From: Streptomyces griseus
Lineage (GTDB): Bacteria; Actinomycetota; Actinomycetes; Streptomycetales; Streptomycetaceae
Length of the DNA stretch: 63,634 bases
Direction: 5' to 3'
Assembly (NCBI RefSeq): GCF_001715295.1
Contig: NZ_MDKB01000005.1
Span: forward strand, 1-63,634
Part shown: positions 19,683-28,041 of the stretch, piece by piece
Position numbering within the stretch: position 1 is the stretch's first letter
How the letters are laid out: each line of letters starts with the position of its first letter
Position numbers and translations under genes: made by a program
Notes under the pieces: generated by a model
The model's database searches: none
Seen by the model: the letters and a program-made list of their open reading frames with translations, nothing else
What the model was told of the DNA's origin: nothing

Positions 19683-19892
19683 ATGATGACGATCAACGTG
19701 GGGGTGCTGCTCGCGGTCATCGTGGTGATGCGGCTACGCCGCAGAACCCAGGCCAGAAGCCGCGTCGAGGAACGCAACACCGCGCTCTTCGTCCTGGCTC
19801 TGGGCATCGTGATCGCGCCGACCCCGGTGGGCCAGGGCATCTTCGACGTGATCAAGCAGCTGGTGAACGGCGTCTCGCAGGCCGGCACGTGA
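19683..19892 (+). CDS. 69-aa two-span membrane protein
   Basis: ATG 19683 (or 19686) starts a small protein with two hydrophobic segments, TINVGVLLAVIVVM and ALFVLALGIVIAPTPVGQGIF, joined by a basic loop (RLRRRTQARSR). It overlaps the following nuclease gene by 4 nt (GTGA), so the two are translationally coupled. No function is known for it; a role in tethering or controlling the membrane nuclease is possible. Confidence 0.65.
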   Translation: MMTINVGVLLAVIVVMRLRRRTQARSRVEERNTALFVLALGIVIAPTPVGQGIFDVIKQLVNGVSQAGT

Positions 19893-20674
19893 GCCCGCGC
19901 CCCCGTCCGGGCACTCGCAGCCCCTCGGTCAGCCGTGTCACGCGTGCCACCCGCCGGCGCGGTACGTCTCCCGCCTCCCGACGCCGGCCCGCACCGAGAC
20001 GTCGTACGGCTCCCCACCGCCGGAGGCGGGCCTCCGGCCGGGAGCAAGCCGGTCTGCTGCTCCTGGTGCTCGCCGTGGTGTGGAGCCTGTTCGTCGGCGC
20101 GCTGCGGTGGCTGGTCGCACACCCCTGGGTGCCGGTCGCGCTGTTGTTGGCCGCAGCAGCGGCCGGTGTGGTGTGGGCGCACCGGCGCCGGGAGACCGCC
20201 CGCCGTGATCGGGTCCGGGAGCGGGGTCTGCGGTACGCGCTGCCGCAGATCGACGCCTTGCACCACCGGCAGTTCGAGGAAGCCGTGAGGGATCTGATGC
20301 GCCGTGACGGTTGCCCCGGCGCGGTCCGGGTCGGTGGGGCAGGTGACAACGGCGCCGACGTGAAGGCCACCGATCCCTTCGGCCGTCTGTGGGTGATCCA
20401 GTGCAAGCACCGCAGGGCCGGACTGGCCGGCTCTGCGGTCGGGACCCCGGATCTGCACGTCCTCAACGGCACCGGGAGGCCCGTCCACAAGGGGGATGTC
20501 GTCGTGCTGGTCACCAACGGCCGCTTCACGTCCAATGCCGTCGCCTTCGCCCGCTCCCAGGAGCTCCACCTGGTCGACCGCCAACTGCTCGCCCAGTGGG
20601 CCGCCGGGTCCACTCCGCTGTGGAGACTCCTGGGGGTGGTCCCCTCCCCTCGACGTCCCGCTTCCGGGTCCTGA
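19889..20674 (+). CDS. Membrane-anchored Mrr-family restriction endonuclease
   Basis: A 261-residue protein from a GTG overlapping the upstream stop. It starts with a ~55-residue Arg-rich tail, has two adjacent membrane helices (about residues 55-95) and then an Mrr_cat domain: FEEAVRDLMRRDG, GGAGDNGADV and QCKH, which provide the PD-(D/E)xK catalytic site. Mrr-type enzymes cut modified or foreign DNA. This membrane-bound arrangement is common in Streptomyces, with no methylase partner. Its target is unknown; it may be a type IV defence nuclease acting at the membrane. Confidence 0.85.
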   Translation: MSPRPRPGTRSPSVSRVTRATRRRGTSPASRRRPAPRRRTAPHRRRRASGREQAGLLLLVLAVVWSLFVGALRWLVAHPWVPVALLLAAAAAGVVWAHRRRETARRDRVRERGLRYALPQIDALHHRQFEEAVRDLMRRDGCPGAVRVGGAGDNGADVKATDPFGRLWVIQCKHRRAGLAGSAVGTPDLHVLNGTGRPVHKGDVVVLVTNGRFTSNAVAFARSQELHLVDRQLLAQWAAGSTPLWRLLGVVPSPRRPASGS

Positions 20675-20764
20675 TCCCCCCGGGGGCGTGGGTGCACCAG
20701 CGACACCCCCTGCACGGGTGCCAGGCCGCCTGACTCTTCTTCGGCGGCGCAGCAGATCGACGAT

Positions 20765-21502
20765 GTGCCGGGCACCTTCGACGGGGCGGCCGCCGCAGCG
20801 GGGGCTCCTGTGCCGTACGTCTGGAATCCCGACCATCCGATGCGGGTGGGGGTGGGGCCGAGGACCGGCGGGGCCGTCCGCTGGTTCGAGATCGCGCCGG
20901 TCTTCCACTCGCACGCGCTCAACGCCTACGACCGGGGCGACACCGTCGTCATGGAACTCACCACCATGCCCGCGCCGTTCCATGCCACAGGCCGGGGGAA
21001 CGGAGGGCCTGGTGCGACCGGCGCGCCCGCGCTCGACCGCTGGACCATCGACCTGCGTGCGGGCCGCGTCCGCGTCGACCGGATCGACGACCTGCCGCAG
21101 GAGTTCCCCCGCGTCAACGAGTCCCTGGTGTCACGGCGGCACCGTTTCGCGTACGCGGCGAGCGCGGCGGAGATGTGGCGTGCCTAGGAGACGGTCGACG
21201 GCGTACCGCCGGACGACCGGTTCACCACCTGTCTGGTGAAGCACGACATGCTGCGCGGCAGTCGGCAGGTGCACCGCTTCCCGGACGGCGCGGCGGCCGG
21301 CGAGCCCGTGCTCGTCCCGCGGCGCGGGGCGCGGGACGAGGACGACGGCTACCTACTGTCCTACGTGCACGATCCCGACCGCGGCGCGAGCGACCTGGTG
21401 ATCCTCTCCGCGCAGGACTTCACCGGCCACCCACTGGCCCGCGTGCACCTGCCGGGGCGGGTGCCGCTCGGTTTCCACGGGAGCTGGGTGCCGGACGCCT
21501 GA
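20765..21502 (+). pseudogene. Carotenoid cleavage oxygenase, truncated and interrupted
   Basis: The frame matches the C-terminal half of the RPE65/carotenoid-oxygenase family: YVWNPDHP, VFHSHALNAYD (one iron-ligand His), RVNESLVSRRHRFAYAA, and GFHGSWVPDA at the end (last iron His). TAG at 21185-21187 interrupts it, and the first ~250 residues with two iron histidines are absent. It is dead. Intact members cleave carotenoids or stilbenes. Confidence 0.85.
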
Positions 21503-21837
21503 GGGAGCTTTCCCCCGAGCCCGGTCCATCCCGATCCCGGTCGCGACCCCGGGCGTCGGCCTGATTGACCAGGACCGAGCGGGCCGGCGCACCGCCGATG
21601 CAGTGCAGGTGAGGCTTCGGACGCACTCCCCCGGCCGCCGTGCTTCCCCCGAAGGAAGGTCCGGCTCCGCGTGAGCATCCCCCGGTCGGTGCTCGCGGTC
21701 ACGGCGGGCAGGGGTATCGACGCTCATCGCGCCCGTCGAACCGCCGCCCCGGACGCCGGAGCATCACGGTCCGGCTTGTGCGCGGCGGCCTGTGCCCACC
21801 ACGCAGGTCGGCCCACCCCACTCACCCTGTGCCGTTC

Positions 21838-21855
21838 GATGAGGAATACCTCATC
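21838..21855. promoter_or_regulatory. Operator-like inverted repeat in AT-rich patch
   Basis: GATGAGG-aata-CCTCATC is a perfect 7-bp inverted repeat in the AT-richest part of the region. It could be a repressor operator or small hairpin. No gene start is clearly linked to it. Confidence 0.35.
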
Positions 21856-22503
21856 ATCGAACACGCAAGAATCTATGGTGGCGGGAGTAGACATTGAGTA
21901 GTGGCGTGGCTATGGTTTCTCTCGTAACGGAGATCGAGCAAAACCCGGCAGAGATGAACTGCCGTTCAGCAGTGCGCAGTTGCAGTGTGCAGGACGGTGC
22001 GGCGGTGGAGTTCCGAACCCATGGTGGTTGCAGGACGGCGACGGAGCTGACGGCCGGACCGGGGGCCCCGAAGTCATCAGGGGGCGCCATGAGCAGTACG
22101 GCAGTACCGACAACGCGGTTCTCAGTGGTACCCCGGTAAAGGCGTTCGACCGCGTGCGCGCGTACCGGGAAGTCCGGCAGTGGGATTCCGAGCCAGAGCA
22201 GACTCAGGACGGGCAAGGGAGCCGGTTGCCGGAAGTGGCGCAGTACGAGACGTACGAAGTCACCAGCAGTGCGCAGTTCCCCTTCGGTAAGTGATCAGTA
22301 CAGAGGGAAGAACGGAGGAAGTGGGCGCCATCAGGGATCGCCCGGACCGAAGTCCGAGTCCGGGTACCGCAGGACATCGACAGCGAGGTGGTCTCCGGTC
22401 ACGCAACCGCGATCCCCGCACCCCCGACAGCCAGCCGGTCGGGGCTGCGGAAAGAGAAGGCCGGCCCGGGAACAAGGCCGGTGGATGGTGTAGCAGTTCC
22501 TTC

Positions 22504-22536
22504 GGGGCCCTGGTGCCGACACGGCACCAGGGCCCC
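22504..22536. terminator. Perfect 15-bp terminator-like hairpin
   Basis: Arms GGGGCCCTGGTGCCG and its complement with a 3-nt loop. It is about 220 bp past the stop of the minus-strand XRE gene and could end that transcript, or one crossing the low-GC region on the plus strand. Confidence 0.6.
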
Positions 22537-22758
22537 TCCGTGCGTTCCGCGGGCGCTCGTCGACGGTTCACCGCCCCGGCACGCCGTACACCGGCGCAGT
22601 GGCGCGTCACCTCCGCCAGGACCGCGACACACGCGACCTAAGACATCCTTCGACGACCCCGTAGCGGAACCGCACTTCGGGCGACCGGGGAAGGCGGGCG
22701 GCTCCGGATTCGGAGGGGAGACGGGGCGGCGTAGCCGTGCAGCGGCGGGGACGGAGAC

Positions 22759-23061
22759 CTACAAGGCCACCTGTTCCGGTGCGCGGCGACGGGACCGAGC
22801 CGGTTCGGCACACCGGTCGGGCCGGCTGATCTCGGTCCACACCGCATCGAGCGAGAGACCGAGGACATCGGCGATCGCCGCGATGGTCGGGAAGGCGGGG
22901 GTGGCCACGCGTCCCGACTCGATCTTCCGGAGGGTCTCCGGTGATACGCGTGCGTCGAGTGCGACATCGAGCATCGAGCGATCTCCCCTGGCGCGCCGTA
23001 GAAGGGCACCGAGACGCTGTCCGCGCTCGACCTCTGCTGGAGTGAGCGGCAACCTGACCAT
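22759..23061 (-). CDS. XRE-family helix-turn-helix regulator
   Basis: A 100-residue protein with one Cro/C1-type HTH domain: LGALLRRARGDRSMLDVALDARVSPETLRKIESGR (about residues 17-52, recognition helix near SPETLRKIE). The start is at 23061. A TAGAAT hexamer lies only 7 nt upstream (23069-23074 on the minus strand), suggesting a leaderless mRNA. It is divergent from the methionine aminopeptidase gene over a 60-bp region with duplicated CCGGTATAGT boxes, so it very probably represses both genes. Confidence 0.85.
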   Translation of the reverse strand: MVRLPLTPAEVERGQRLGALLRRARGDRSMLDVALDARVSPETLRKIESGRVATPAFPTIAAIADVLGLSLDAVWTEISRPDRCAEPARSRRRAPEQVAL

Positions 23062-23068
23062 GAACCCG

Positions 23069-23101
23069 ATTCTAGTACCGGTATAGTATGGCCGGTATAG
23101 T
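23069..23101. promoter_or_regulatory. Shared promoter/operator of XRE regulator and map
   Basis: CCGGTATAGT occurs twice as a direct repeat (23078-23087 and 23092-23101, 14-bp period). TATAGT in each can serve as a -10 for the aminopeptidase gene, and TAGAAT (minus strand, 23069-23074) as a -10 for the regulator. The overlap of boxes and -10 elements fits autorepression by the XRE protein. Confidence 0.6.
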
Positions 23102-23127
23102 TATTGGCAGCATGAGAAGGGCGCCGC

Positions 23128-23910
23128 ATGATCGAGATCCTCAACCCCACCTTGGTCGCCCGAGCGAAAGACACAGGCGCCTTGGTCGCCGACATCCTGC
23201 AGACACTCAAGACCCGCAGCGCGCCCGGCACCAACCTGCTGGACATCGACCGGTGGGCCAAGACCATGATCGTCGAGGCGGGAGCGGTGTCCTGCTACGT
23301 CGACTACGAGCCGTCCTTCGGCCGCGGCCCGTTCGGTCACTACATCTGCACAGCCGTCAACGACGCCGTGCTCCACGGGCGGCCGCACGACTACACGCTC
23401 GCCGACGGCGATCTCCTGACACTCGACCTCGCCGTCTCCAAAGGCGGAGTCGCCGCGGACGCCGCCATCAGCTTCGTCGTGGGCGACACCAAGCCCCCGG
23501 AGAGCCTCGCGATGATCGCGGCGACGGAACGCGCGCTGGCCGCAGGAATCGCGGCTGCCGGACCCGGGGCCCGCATCGGCGACATCTCCCACGCCATCGG
23601 CACGGTCCTCAGTGAGGCGGGATACCCGATCAACACCGAGTTCGGAGGTCATGGCATCGGTTCGACGATGCACCAGGACCCGCACGTGTCGAACACCGGG
23701 CGGCCCGGCCGCGGATACAAACTGCGCCCCGGGCTGCTCCTCGCCCTGGAACCGTGGGTCATGGCGGACACGGCCGAACTGGTCACCGACGCCGATGGAT
23801 GGACGCTCCGGAGCGCGACAGGCTGCCTGACGGCGCACACCGAGCACACCATTGCCATCACCGACGACGGAGCCGAGATCCTCACCCTGCCGAAGCAGGC
23901 ACGACCGTAG
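23128..23910 (+). CDS. map: Type I methionine aminopeptidase (accessory copy)
   Basis: A 260-residue M24-family enzyme that removes initiator Met. Metal ligands can be placed: the Asp in LLTLDLAVSKG, the Asp in AADAAISF, the His in EFGGHGIG, the Glu in LALEPWVM and the Glu in HTEHTIAIT. The start at 23128 has AGAAGGG upstream. It is divergent from an XRE regulator, an unusual control for a housekeeping activity. Streptomyces carry other Map copies, so this is probably an inducible accessory enzyme (inference). Confidence 0.9.
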   Translation: MIEILNPTLVARAKDTGALVADILQTLKTRSAPGTNLLDIDRWAKTMIVEAGAVSCYVDYEPSFGRGPFGHYICTAVNDAVLHGRPHDYTLADGDLLTLDLAVSKGGVAADAAISFVVGDTKPPESLAMIAATERALAAGIAAAGPGARIGDISHAIGTVLSEAGYPINTEFGGHGIGSTMHQDPHVSNTGRPGRGYKLRPGLLLALEPWVMADTAELVTDADGWTLRSATGCLTAHTEHTIAITDDGAEILTLPKQARP

Positions 23911-24402
23911 GGCCGGAGCCGTCACGCTCCTCCCCGCCGAAAGACCGCACGGGGACGAGCGCGACGGCTTCGGGCAGAGCTTCGCGCCTCCGTCTCCCCC
24001 GGACAGCCGAGCGGACTCGACGGCGATCGTCCGCACCGCCGAGGAGCGGCAGGAACGGCCGTCGCCCTCCCGCCGGGCCCTCCTGGCTGTCCGGCGAGGG
24101 CCGGCACGTCGACCGTCCGTGCGGCGGAGGTCTGCGGACTCGATGACGCCGCCGACATCGACCGCCGTCGCTCAGGGCCGGCCGTGCGCCGTATGCCTGA
24201 CGAAGGCCGCGGTCGAGAGGGGGAGCGGAACCCTCGCCGGCCGACGCGGCCCGCGAGACATCACCGTGAACGCCGCTGCCCGGCGCCACCAGGACGCCCG
24301 TCCCGCTCGCCGGTTCCGGCGCGTCGCGCTGCGGCGAGCTGACGCCGGAGCGGTTCCTCGTCCGGACCGTCGAGGCCGCGACGAGGGGGAACACTCGTCC
24401 CC
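23911..24402. other. Gene-free region
   Basis: A 492-bp region between convergent genes. Long open frames exist on both strands but none has a family signature, ribosome site or consistent codon bias. It may contain decayed sequence. Confidence 0.35.
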
Positions 24403-24837
24403 TCAGTCGAGGCAGAACTCGTTACCCTCGACGTCCTGCATCCCGAGGCACGACTCGTTCTCCTCATCGGCTAGCAGAAGCTGCCCGCGCACCGCCCCGA
24501 GCGGGATCAGCCGTGCGCACTCGGCCTCGAGCGCGGCGAGGCGCTCCTCCCCCACCAGCCCGGTGCCGACCCGCACATCGAGATGCACCCGGTTCTTGAC
24601 GGACTTCCCTTCCGGAACGCGCTGGAAGTAGAGCCGCGGGCCCACACCTGACGGATCGACGCAGGCAGCCCACGTGTCCCGCTCCTCGGGCGGCAGCGAT
24701 CGCTCGTGTTCGCCCCAGGTGGCGAACCCCTCCGGAGGCGGCGGTTCGACATACCCCAGCACCTCGCACCAGAAACGAGCGACGCGTCGAGGGCTTTCGC
24801 AGTCGAAGGTGATTTGGACCTGCTTGATCGACGGCAT
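24403..24837 (-). CDS. VOC (glyoxalase-like) family protein
   Basis: A 144-residue vicinal-oxygen-chelate protein: VQITFDCESPRRVARFWCEVLGY at the start, RVHLDVRVG in the middle and MQDVEGNEFCLD at the end form the paired beta-alpha-beta-beta-beta units. Such proteins include glyoxalases, resistance proteins and dioxygenases; this actinobacterial type has no assigned substrate. It stands alone, and its start is the conserved ATG of MPSIKQVQ. Confidence 0.8.
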   Translation of the reverse strand: MPSIKQVQITFDCESPRRVARFWCEVLGYVEPPPPEGFATWGEHERSLPPEERDTWAACVDPSGVGPRLYFQRVPEGKSVKNRVHLDVRVGTGLVGEERLAALEAECARLIPLGAVRGQLLLADEENESCLGMQDVEGNEFCLD

Positions 24838-25100
24838 CGGACCACCTTAAGGGCCGTCCCGCAGTGGCGCCCGCGGTTCGCCGGCATCCGGCTTCGTTCC
24901 TGCGGGCTTTCGTGATCTCGCGGGGCCTGCACAGGCGACTGCGGTCGAGGCCCGGTCGCGTCCGGTGGTCCGTTTCTCATCGGCCCCGGTGAGACGGTGC
25001 CCCGTTCGACGGGTCAGGACAGGGGGCACGGGGAGGACATTCCGGGCGGGGCCGCCCGTACCTGCCCCACTCGGCACCGGAGCCGGACGGCCGCGCTCCG

Positions 25101-25499
25101 TCAGCGAGCGAACTTGGCGATCGCGGCCGGGGTGACGGGCGTGAAGAAGTTGACGAGAGTGCCGTCCGGGTCGCGGAAGAGGAGCGACCGGTTGCCCCAG
25201 GGCATCGTGGTGGGCTCCTGGACGATGTCGGCCACGAAGCCCTTCAGGTTCCCGTGTACGCGGTCCACGTCCTCGACCAGGAACTCGATGATGACGCTGT
25301 GGTTGTCCGCCGGCCGGGCAGCGCCGGGCGCGAACATCGGAACGGTGCGGGTGCCGGCGATCGCCAGCGTGGCGGACGCAGTCCTGAGCTCGGCGAAGTC
25401 CTCGGTGGACCAGTTCGCCGCCACTCCGGTGACACGCTCGTAGAAGTCGACGAGGCGGGCGACGTCACCCGTGATGATGCGGATCGAGACGACGTTCAT
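25101..25499 (-). CDS. VOC (glyoxalase/bleomycin-resistance-like) protein
   Basis: A 132-residue VOC protein: VSIRIITGDVARLVDFYERVTG at the start and LLFRDPDGTLVNFFTPV at the end, the standard fold pattern with a metal-site Glu in VIIEFLVEDVD. It is divergent from the WYL regulator gene, with 89 bp between the starts. That is the usual arrangement for a YafY-type regulator and its target. Confidence 0.85.
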   Translation of the reverse strand: MNVVSIRIITGDVARLVDFYERVTGVAANWSTEDFAELRTASATLAIAGTRTVPMFAPGAARPADNHSVIIEFLVEDVDRVHGNLKGFVADIVQEPTTMPWGNRSLLFRDPDGTLVNFFTPVTPAAIAKFAR

Positions 25500-25588
25500 G
25501 CGGTACTCCAGATCGGTCGGTGCTGTGCCCCACACGCTAGAAGGGATACCGGACAGAATCCGCCCGGTATGTGCGGGAGACTTGCCGC

Positions 25589-26593
25589 ATGTCCCGACCC
25601 GTCGCGCGCGTCCTCGTCCTGCTGGAACTCCTGCAGTCGGGTGGCCTGCGGACCGTGGCCGAACTCGCCGACCGGCTCGGCGTCGACGAACGCACGGTGC
25701 GCCGGTACGCCGATCACCTCCTCGACCTCGACGTACCCGTCGAGTCGGTGCGAGGCCGCTACGGCGGTTACCGGCTCGCCTCCGGCTACCGCATGCCCCC
25801 GCTCATGCTCAGCGACGACGAAGCCCTGGCCGTACTGCTCGGCCTGCTCGCGGGCCGCCGCGCGGGCCTGCTGACCGCCGCGGGCACGGCGAGCGACACC
25901 GCGGCCGCCAAGATCCGGCGCGTCCTGCCCGAACGGCTCGGCCGCAGGCTCGACGCCGTACTCGACTCCCTCGCCTTCACGGCTCCGCCCGGCACGTCGA
26001 CAGCCCCCGAGGCCGGCGTCCTCCTTCCGATCGCCGACGCGGTGCGCCATCACCGGCCGGTCGCCCTCCGGTACGTCGCCGCCGACGGGCGGCGCAGCGA
26101 CCGCACGCTGCATCCGCACGGGCTCGTGGCCCACTCCGGCAAGTGGTACGTCACCGGGGCGGACCTCACGGTCGGTGAGGACCGTACGTTCCGGCTGGAC
26201 CGCATCGACCACGCGAGGACCCTGCCCGGCTCGTTCGACCCGCCCGTCTCCTTCGATCCGGCGGAGCGCCTCCTGTCGGTGCTCGCCACCGCCCCGTACC
26301 GGCACGAGGTGGCCGTGCTGGTGCGGGGAGCGGCCGACGCCGTCCGGGACCGGCTTCCGGCCGGCCTCGCCGTCGTGGCGGACGTGGCACCGGAGGACCG
26401 CCCCGAGCCGGGACCGGGGGTGTGGTCCCGCGTCGAGATGCGTGTGGAGCGGCTCGACTGGCTGCCTGCCGTACTCGCTTCGCTCGACCGTCCGTTCGTG
26501 ATCGAGCGGCCGGACGAGCTCCGCGGACTCGTCATCGCGTTCGCCGCCCGGCTGGCGGACTCGGCAAGGAGCGGACCGCCCACGGAGGAATGA
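25589..26593 (+). CDS. YafY-family (HTH + WYL) transcriptional regulator
   Basis: A 334-residue protein with an N-terminal winged HTH (VLVLLELLQSGGLRTVAELADRLGVDERTVRRY, about residues 7-40), the typical RGRYGGYRLASGYRMPPL link, and a WYL domain carrying KWYVTGADL and FRLDRI. WYL domains sense ligands or nucleic acids. The start at ATG 25589 was preferred over GTG 25571 because it begins at the conserved SRPVARVL. It is divergent from a VOC protein gene, the likely regulated target. Confidence 0.9.
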   Translation: MSRPVARVLVLLELLQSGGLRTVAELADRLGVDERTVRRYADHLLDLDVPVESVRGRYGGYRLASGYRMPPLMLSDDEALAVLLGLLAGRRAGLLTAAGTASDTAAAKIRRVLPERLGRRLDAVLDSLAFTAPPGTSTAPEAGVLLPIADAVRHHRPVALRYVAADGRRSDRTLHPHGLVAHSGKWYVTGADLTVGEDRTFRLDRIDHARTLPGSFDPPVSFDPAERLLSVLATAPYRHEVAVLVRGAADAVRDRLPAGLAVVADVAPEDRPEPGPGVWSRVEMRVERLDWLPAVLASLDRPFVIERPDELRGLVIAFAARLADSARSGPPTEE

Positions 26594-26864
26594 CGTCCCC
26601 GCTGCCCTTCGGCCGGCCGCCGTCTCCGGCAACCGGTCCGGGCGGCCGGCCCGCCGGGTCCGCATACCGGCCTCGCGGGCCGCGTGAGGCGACTCGGGAC
26701 TCCGGCTCCTGCGCTCCTTCCCCGGGAGGATCGACGGCTTCAGCACCCTGGAGACGCAGGCACCCACCGGGTGCTCCCCCGGGGGGCCGGTACCGGTCGA
26801 CCGTCGCCGGAGGCGGGGCGCCGGAGCCCGGCGGCAAGGGCCGCCGGTTCCGTACCCTGGGTGG

Positions 26865-27752
26865 ATGCGCATGCGCCCCACTTTGAGCTGGACCCCTACC
26901 GAGGACCTGTCGCCGGGCACGACCGATCTGCAGCCGGTCACCGACATGCTGAGCGCCGGCGGTGTCCTGGTGCTCAGCGGCGCGGGCATGTCCACGGAGT
27001 CGGGCATCCCCGACTACCGGGGCGAGGGCGGGAGCCTGAGCCGGCACACCCCGATGACCTACCAGGACTTCACCGCCGGCCCTCAAGCCCGCCGCCGTTA
27101 CTGGGCGCGCAGCCACCTCGGCTGGCGTACCTTCGGCCGTGCCCGGCCCAACGCCGGGCACCGGGCCGTGGCCGCTTTCGGCCGGCACGGTCTGCTTTCC
27201 GGCGTGATCACCCAGAACGTCGACGGTCTGCACCAGTCCGCGGGCAGCACCGGCGTCGTGGAACTCCACGGAGGCCTGGACCGGGTCGTCTGCCTTTCCT
27301 GTGGGGCCCTCAGTACGCGCCGCGAACTCGCCGGGCGCCTGGCGGAGGCCAACCCGGACTTCGGTCCGGTGGCCGCCGCGATCAATCCGGACGGTGACGC
27401 CGACCTCACCGACGAGCAGGTCGGGGATTTCCGTGTGGTGCCCTGCACCGTGTGTGGCGGCATCCTCAAACCGGACGTGGTGTTCTTCGGCGAAGCGGTA
27501 CCTCCCGCGCGGGTCGAGCAGTGCCGTGCACTGGTCCGCGCGGCGGCCTCGCTGGTGGTTCTGGGCTCCTCGCTGACGGTGATGTCCGGGCTTCGCTTCG
27601 TCCGCCAGGCGGCGCAGGAGGAAAAGCCGGTACTGATCGTCAATCGCGATCCGACCCGGGGCGACCGCCATGCCGTCACGCGCGTCGCGCTGCCCCTGGG
27701 AGCGGCCCTCACCACCGTGGCCGGCCGGCTGGGCGTCCCCGTCGGTGACTGA
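26865..27752 (+). CDS. Sir2-family NAD-dependent protein deacylase
   Basis: A 295-residue sirtuin. The NAD motifs VLSGAGMSTESGIPDYRG and ITQNVDGLH, the catalytic His in VELHGGL, and both zinc pairs (CLSC and CTVC) are present, followed by GILKPDVVFFGE. It removes acyl groups from lysines at the cost of NAD. The start may be 26865 or 26871. It stands alone. Streptomyces usually have two sirtuins, and this one resembles the longer CobB2-type, a tentative assignment. Confidence 0.92.
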   Translation: MRMRPTLSWTPTEDLSPGTTDLQPVTDMLSAGGVLVLSGAGMSTESGIPDYRGEGGSLSRHTPMTYQDFTAGPQARRRYWARSHLGWRTFGRARPNAGHRAVAAFGRHGLLSGVITQNVDGLHQSAGSTGVVELHGGLDRVVCLSCGALSTRRELAGRLAEANPDFGPVAAAINPDGDADLTDEQVGDFRVVPCTVCGGILKPDVVFFGEAVPPARVEQCRALVRAAASLVVLGSSLTVMSGLRFVRQAAQEEKPVLIVNRDPTRGDRHAVTRVALPLGAALTTVAGRLGVPVGD

Positions 27753-27826
27753 GGGCCGTCGGTGACCCCCGTACCCGGGCCCCGCATCGGCCGTACGGTG
27801 ACGCCTGTACGACGTCGTGCTCCCAC

Positions 27827-27984
27827 GGGCTGTCCCGCAGGTCCCGGTGGATCGGCGCGCGGCGTCGGACGGGGCACCGCACGGCGGAGGAACGTCCGCG
27901 TACGGGATGTACGGGGACGTTCCGGCAACGCGGCGAGGTGCCGTGGCTGACGCCGCGCGCCTGCCGTGAAGTGCGGGACAGCTC
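27827..27984. mobile_element. MITE-like palindromic element, copy 3
   Basis: About 158 bp with GGGCTGTCCCGCA at the left and GTGCGGGACAGCT at the right (one mismatch in the end). The CCCGGTGGATC block and the GGAACGTCC...GGACGTTCC internal hairpin of the other copies are kept. It is inserted between the sirtuin and the DUF4139 pair. Confidence 0.75.
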
Positions 27985-28041
27985 TTACCCGGTGTGCTCC
28001 GGGCGTAGGCTTCTGCCCGTCACGGACAGGGGGCGGAACGG

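Larger units (their letters stand above)
21503..22758. other. 1.25-kb gene-free region with a low-GC patch
   Basis: No frame here has coding-like third positions or family signature. Bases about 21835-21960 are near 50% G+C, far below the rest of the window. An inverted repeat (21838-21855) and a terminator-like hairpin (22504-22536) lie within, with GGAGG-like sites near 22310. The layout (AT-rich start, terminator ~600 bp later) would fit a non-coding transcript or a lost gene. That is inference. Confidence 0.4.

Noticed and set aside
24851..24866. GGGCCGTCCCGCA, resembling one MITE end
   Set aside because: Only one end is seen, with a mismatch, and no internal similarity follows. It could be a chance match or a lone remnant.
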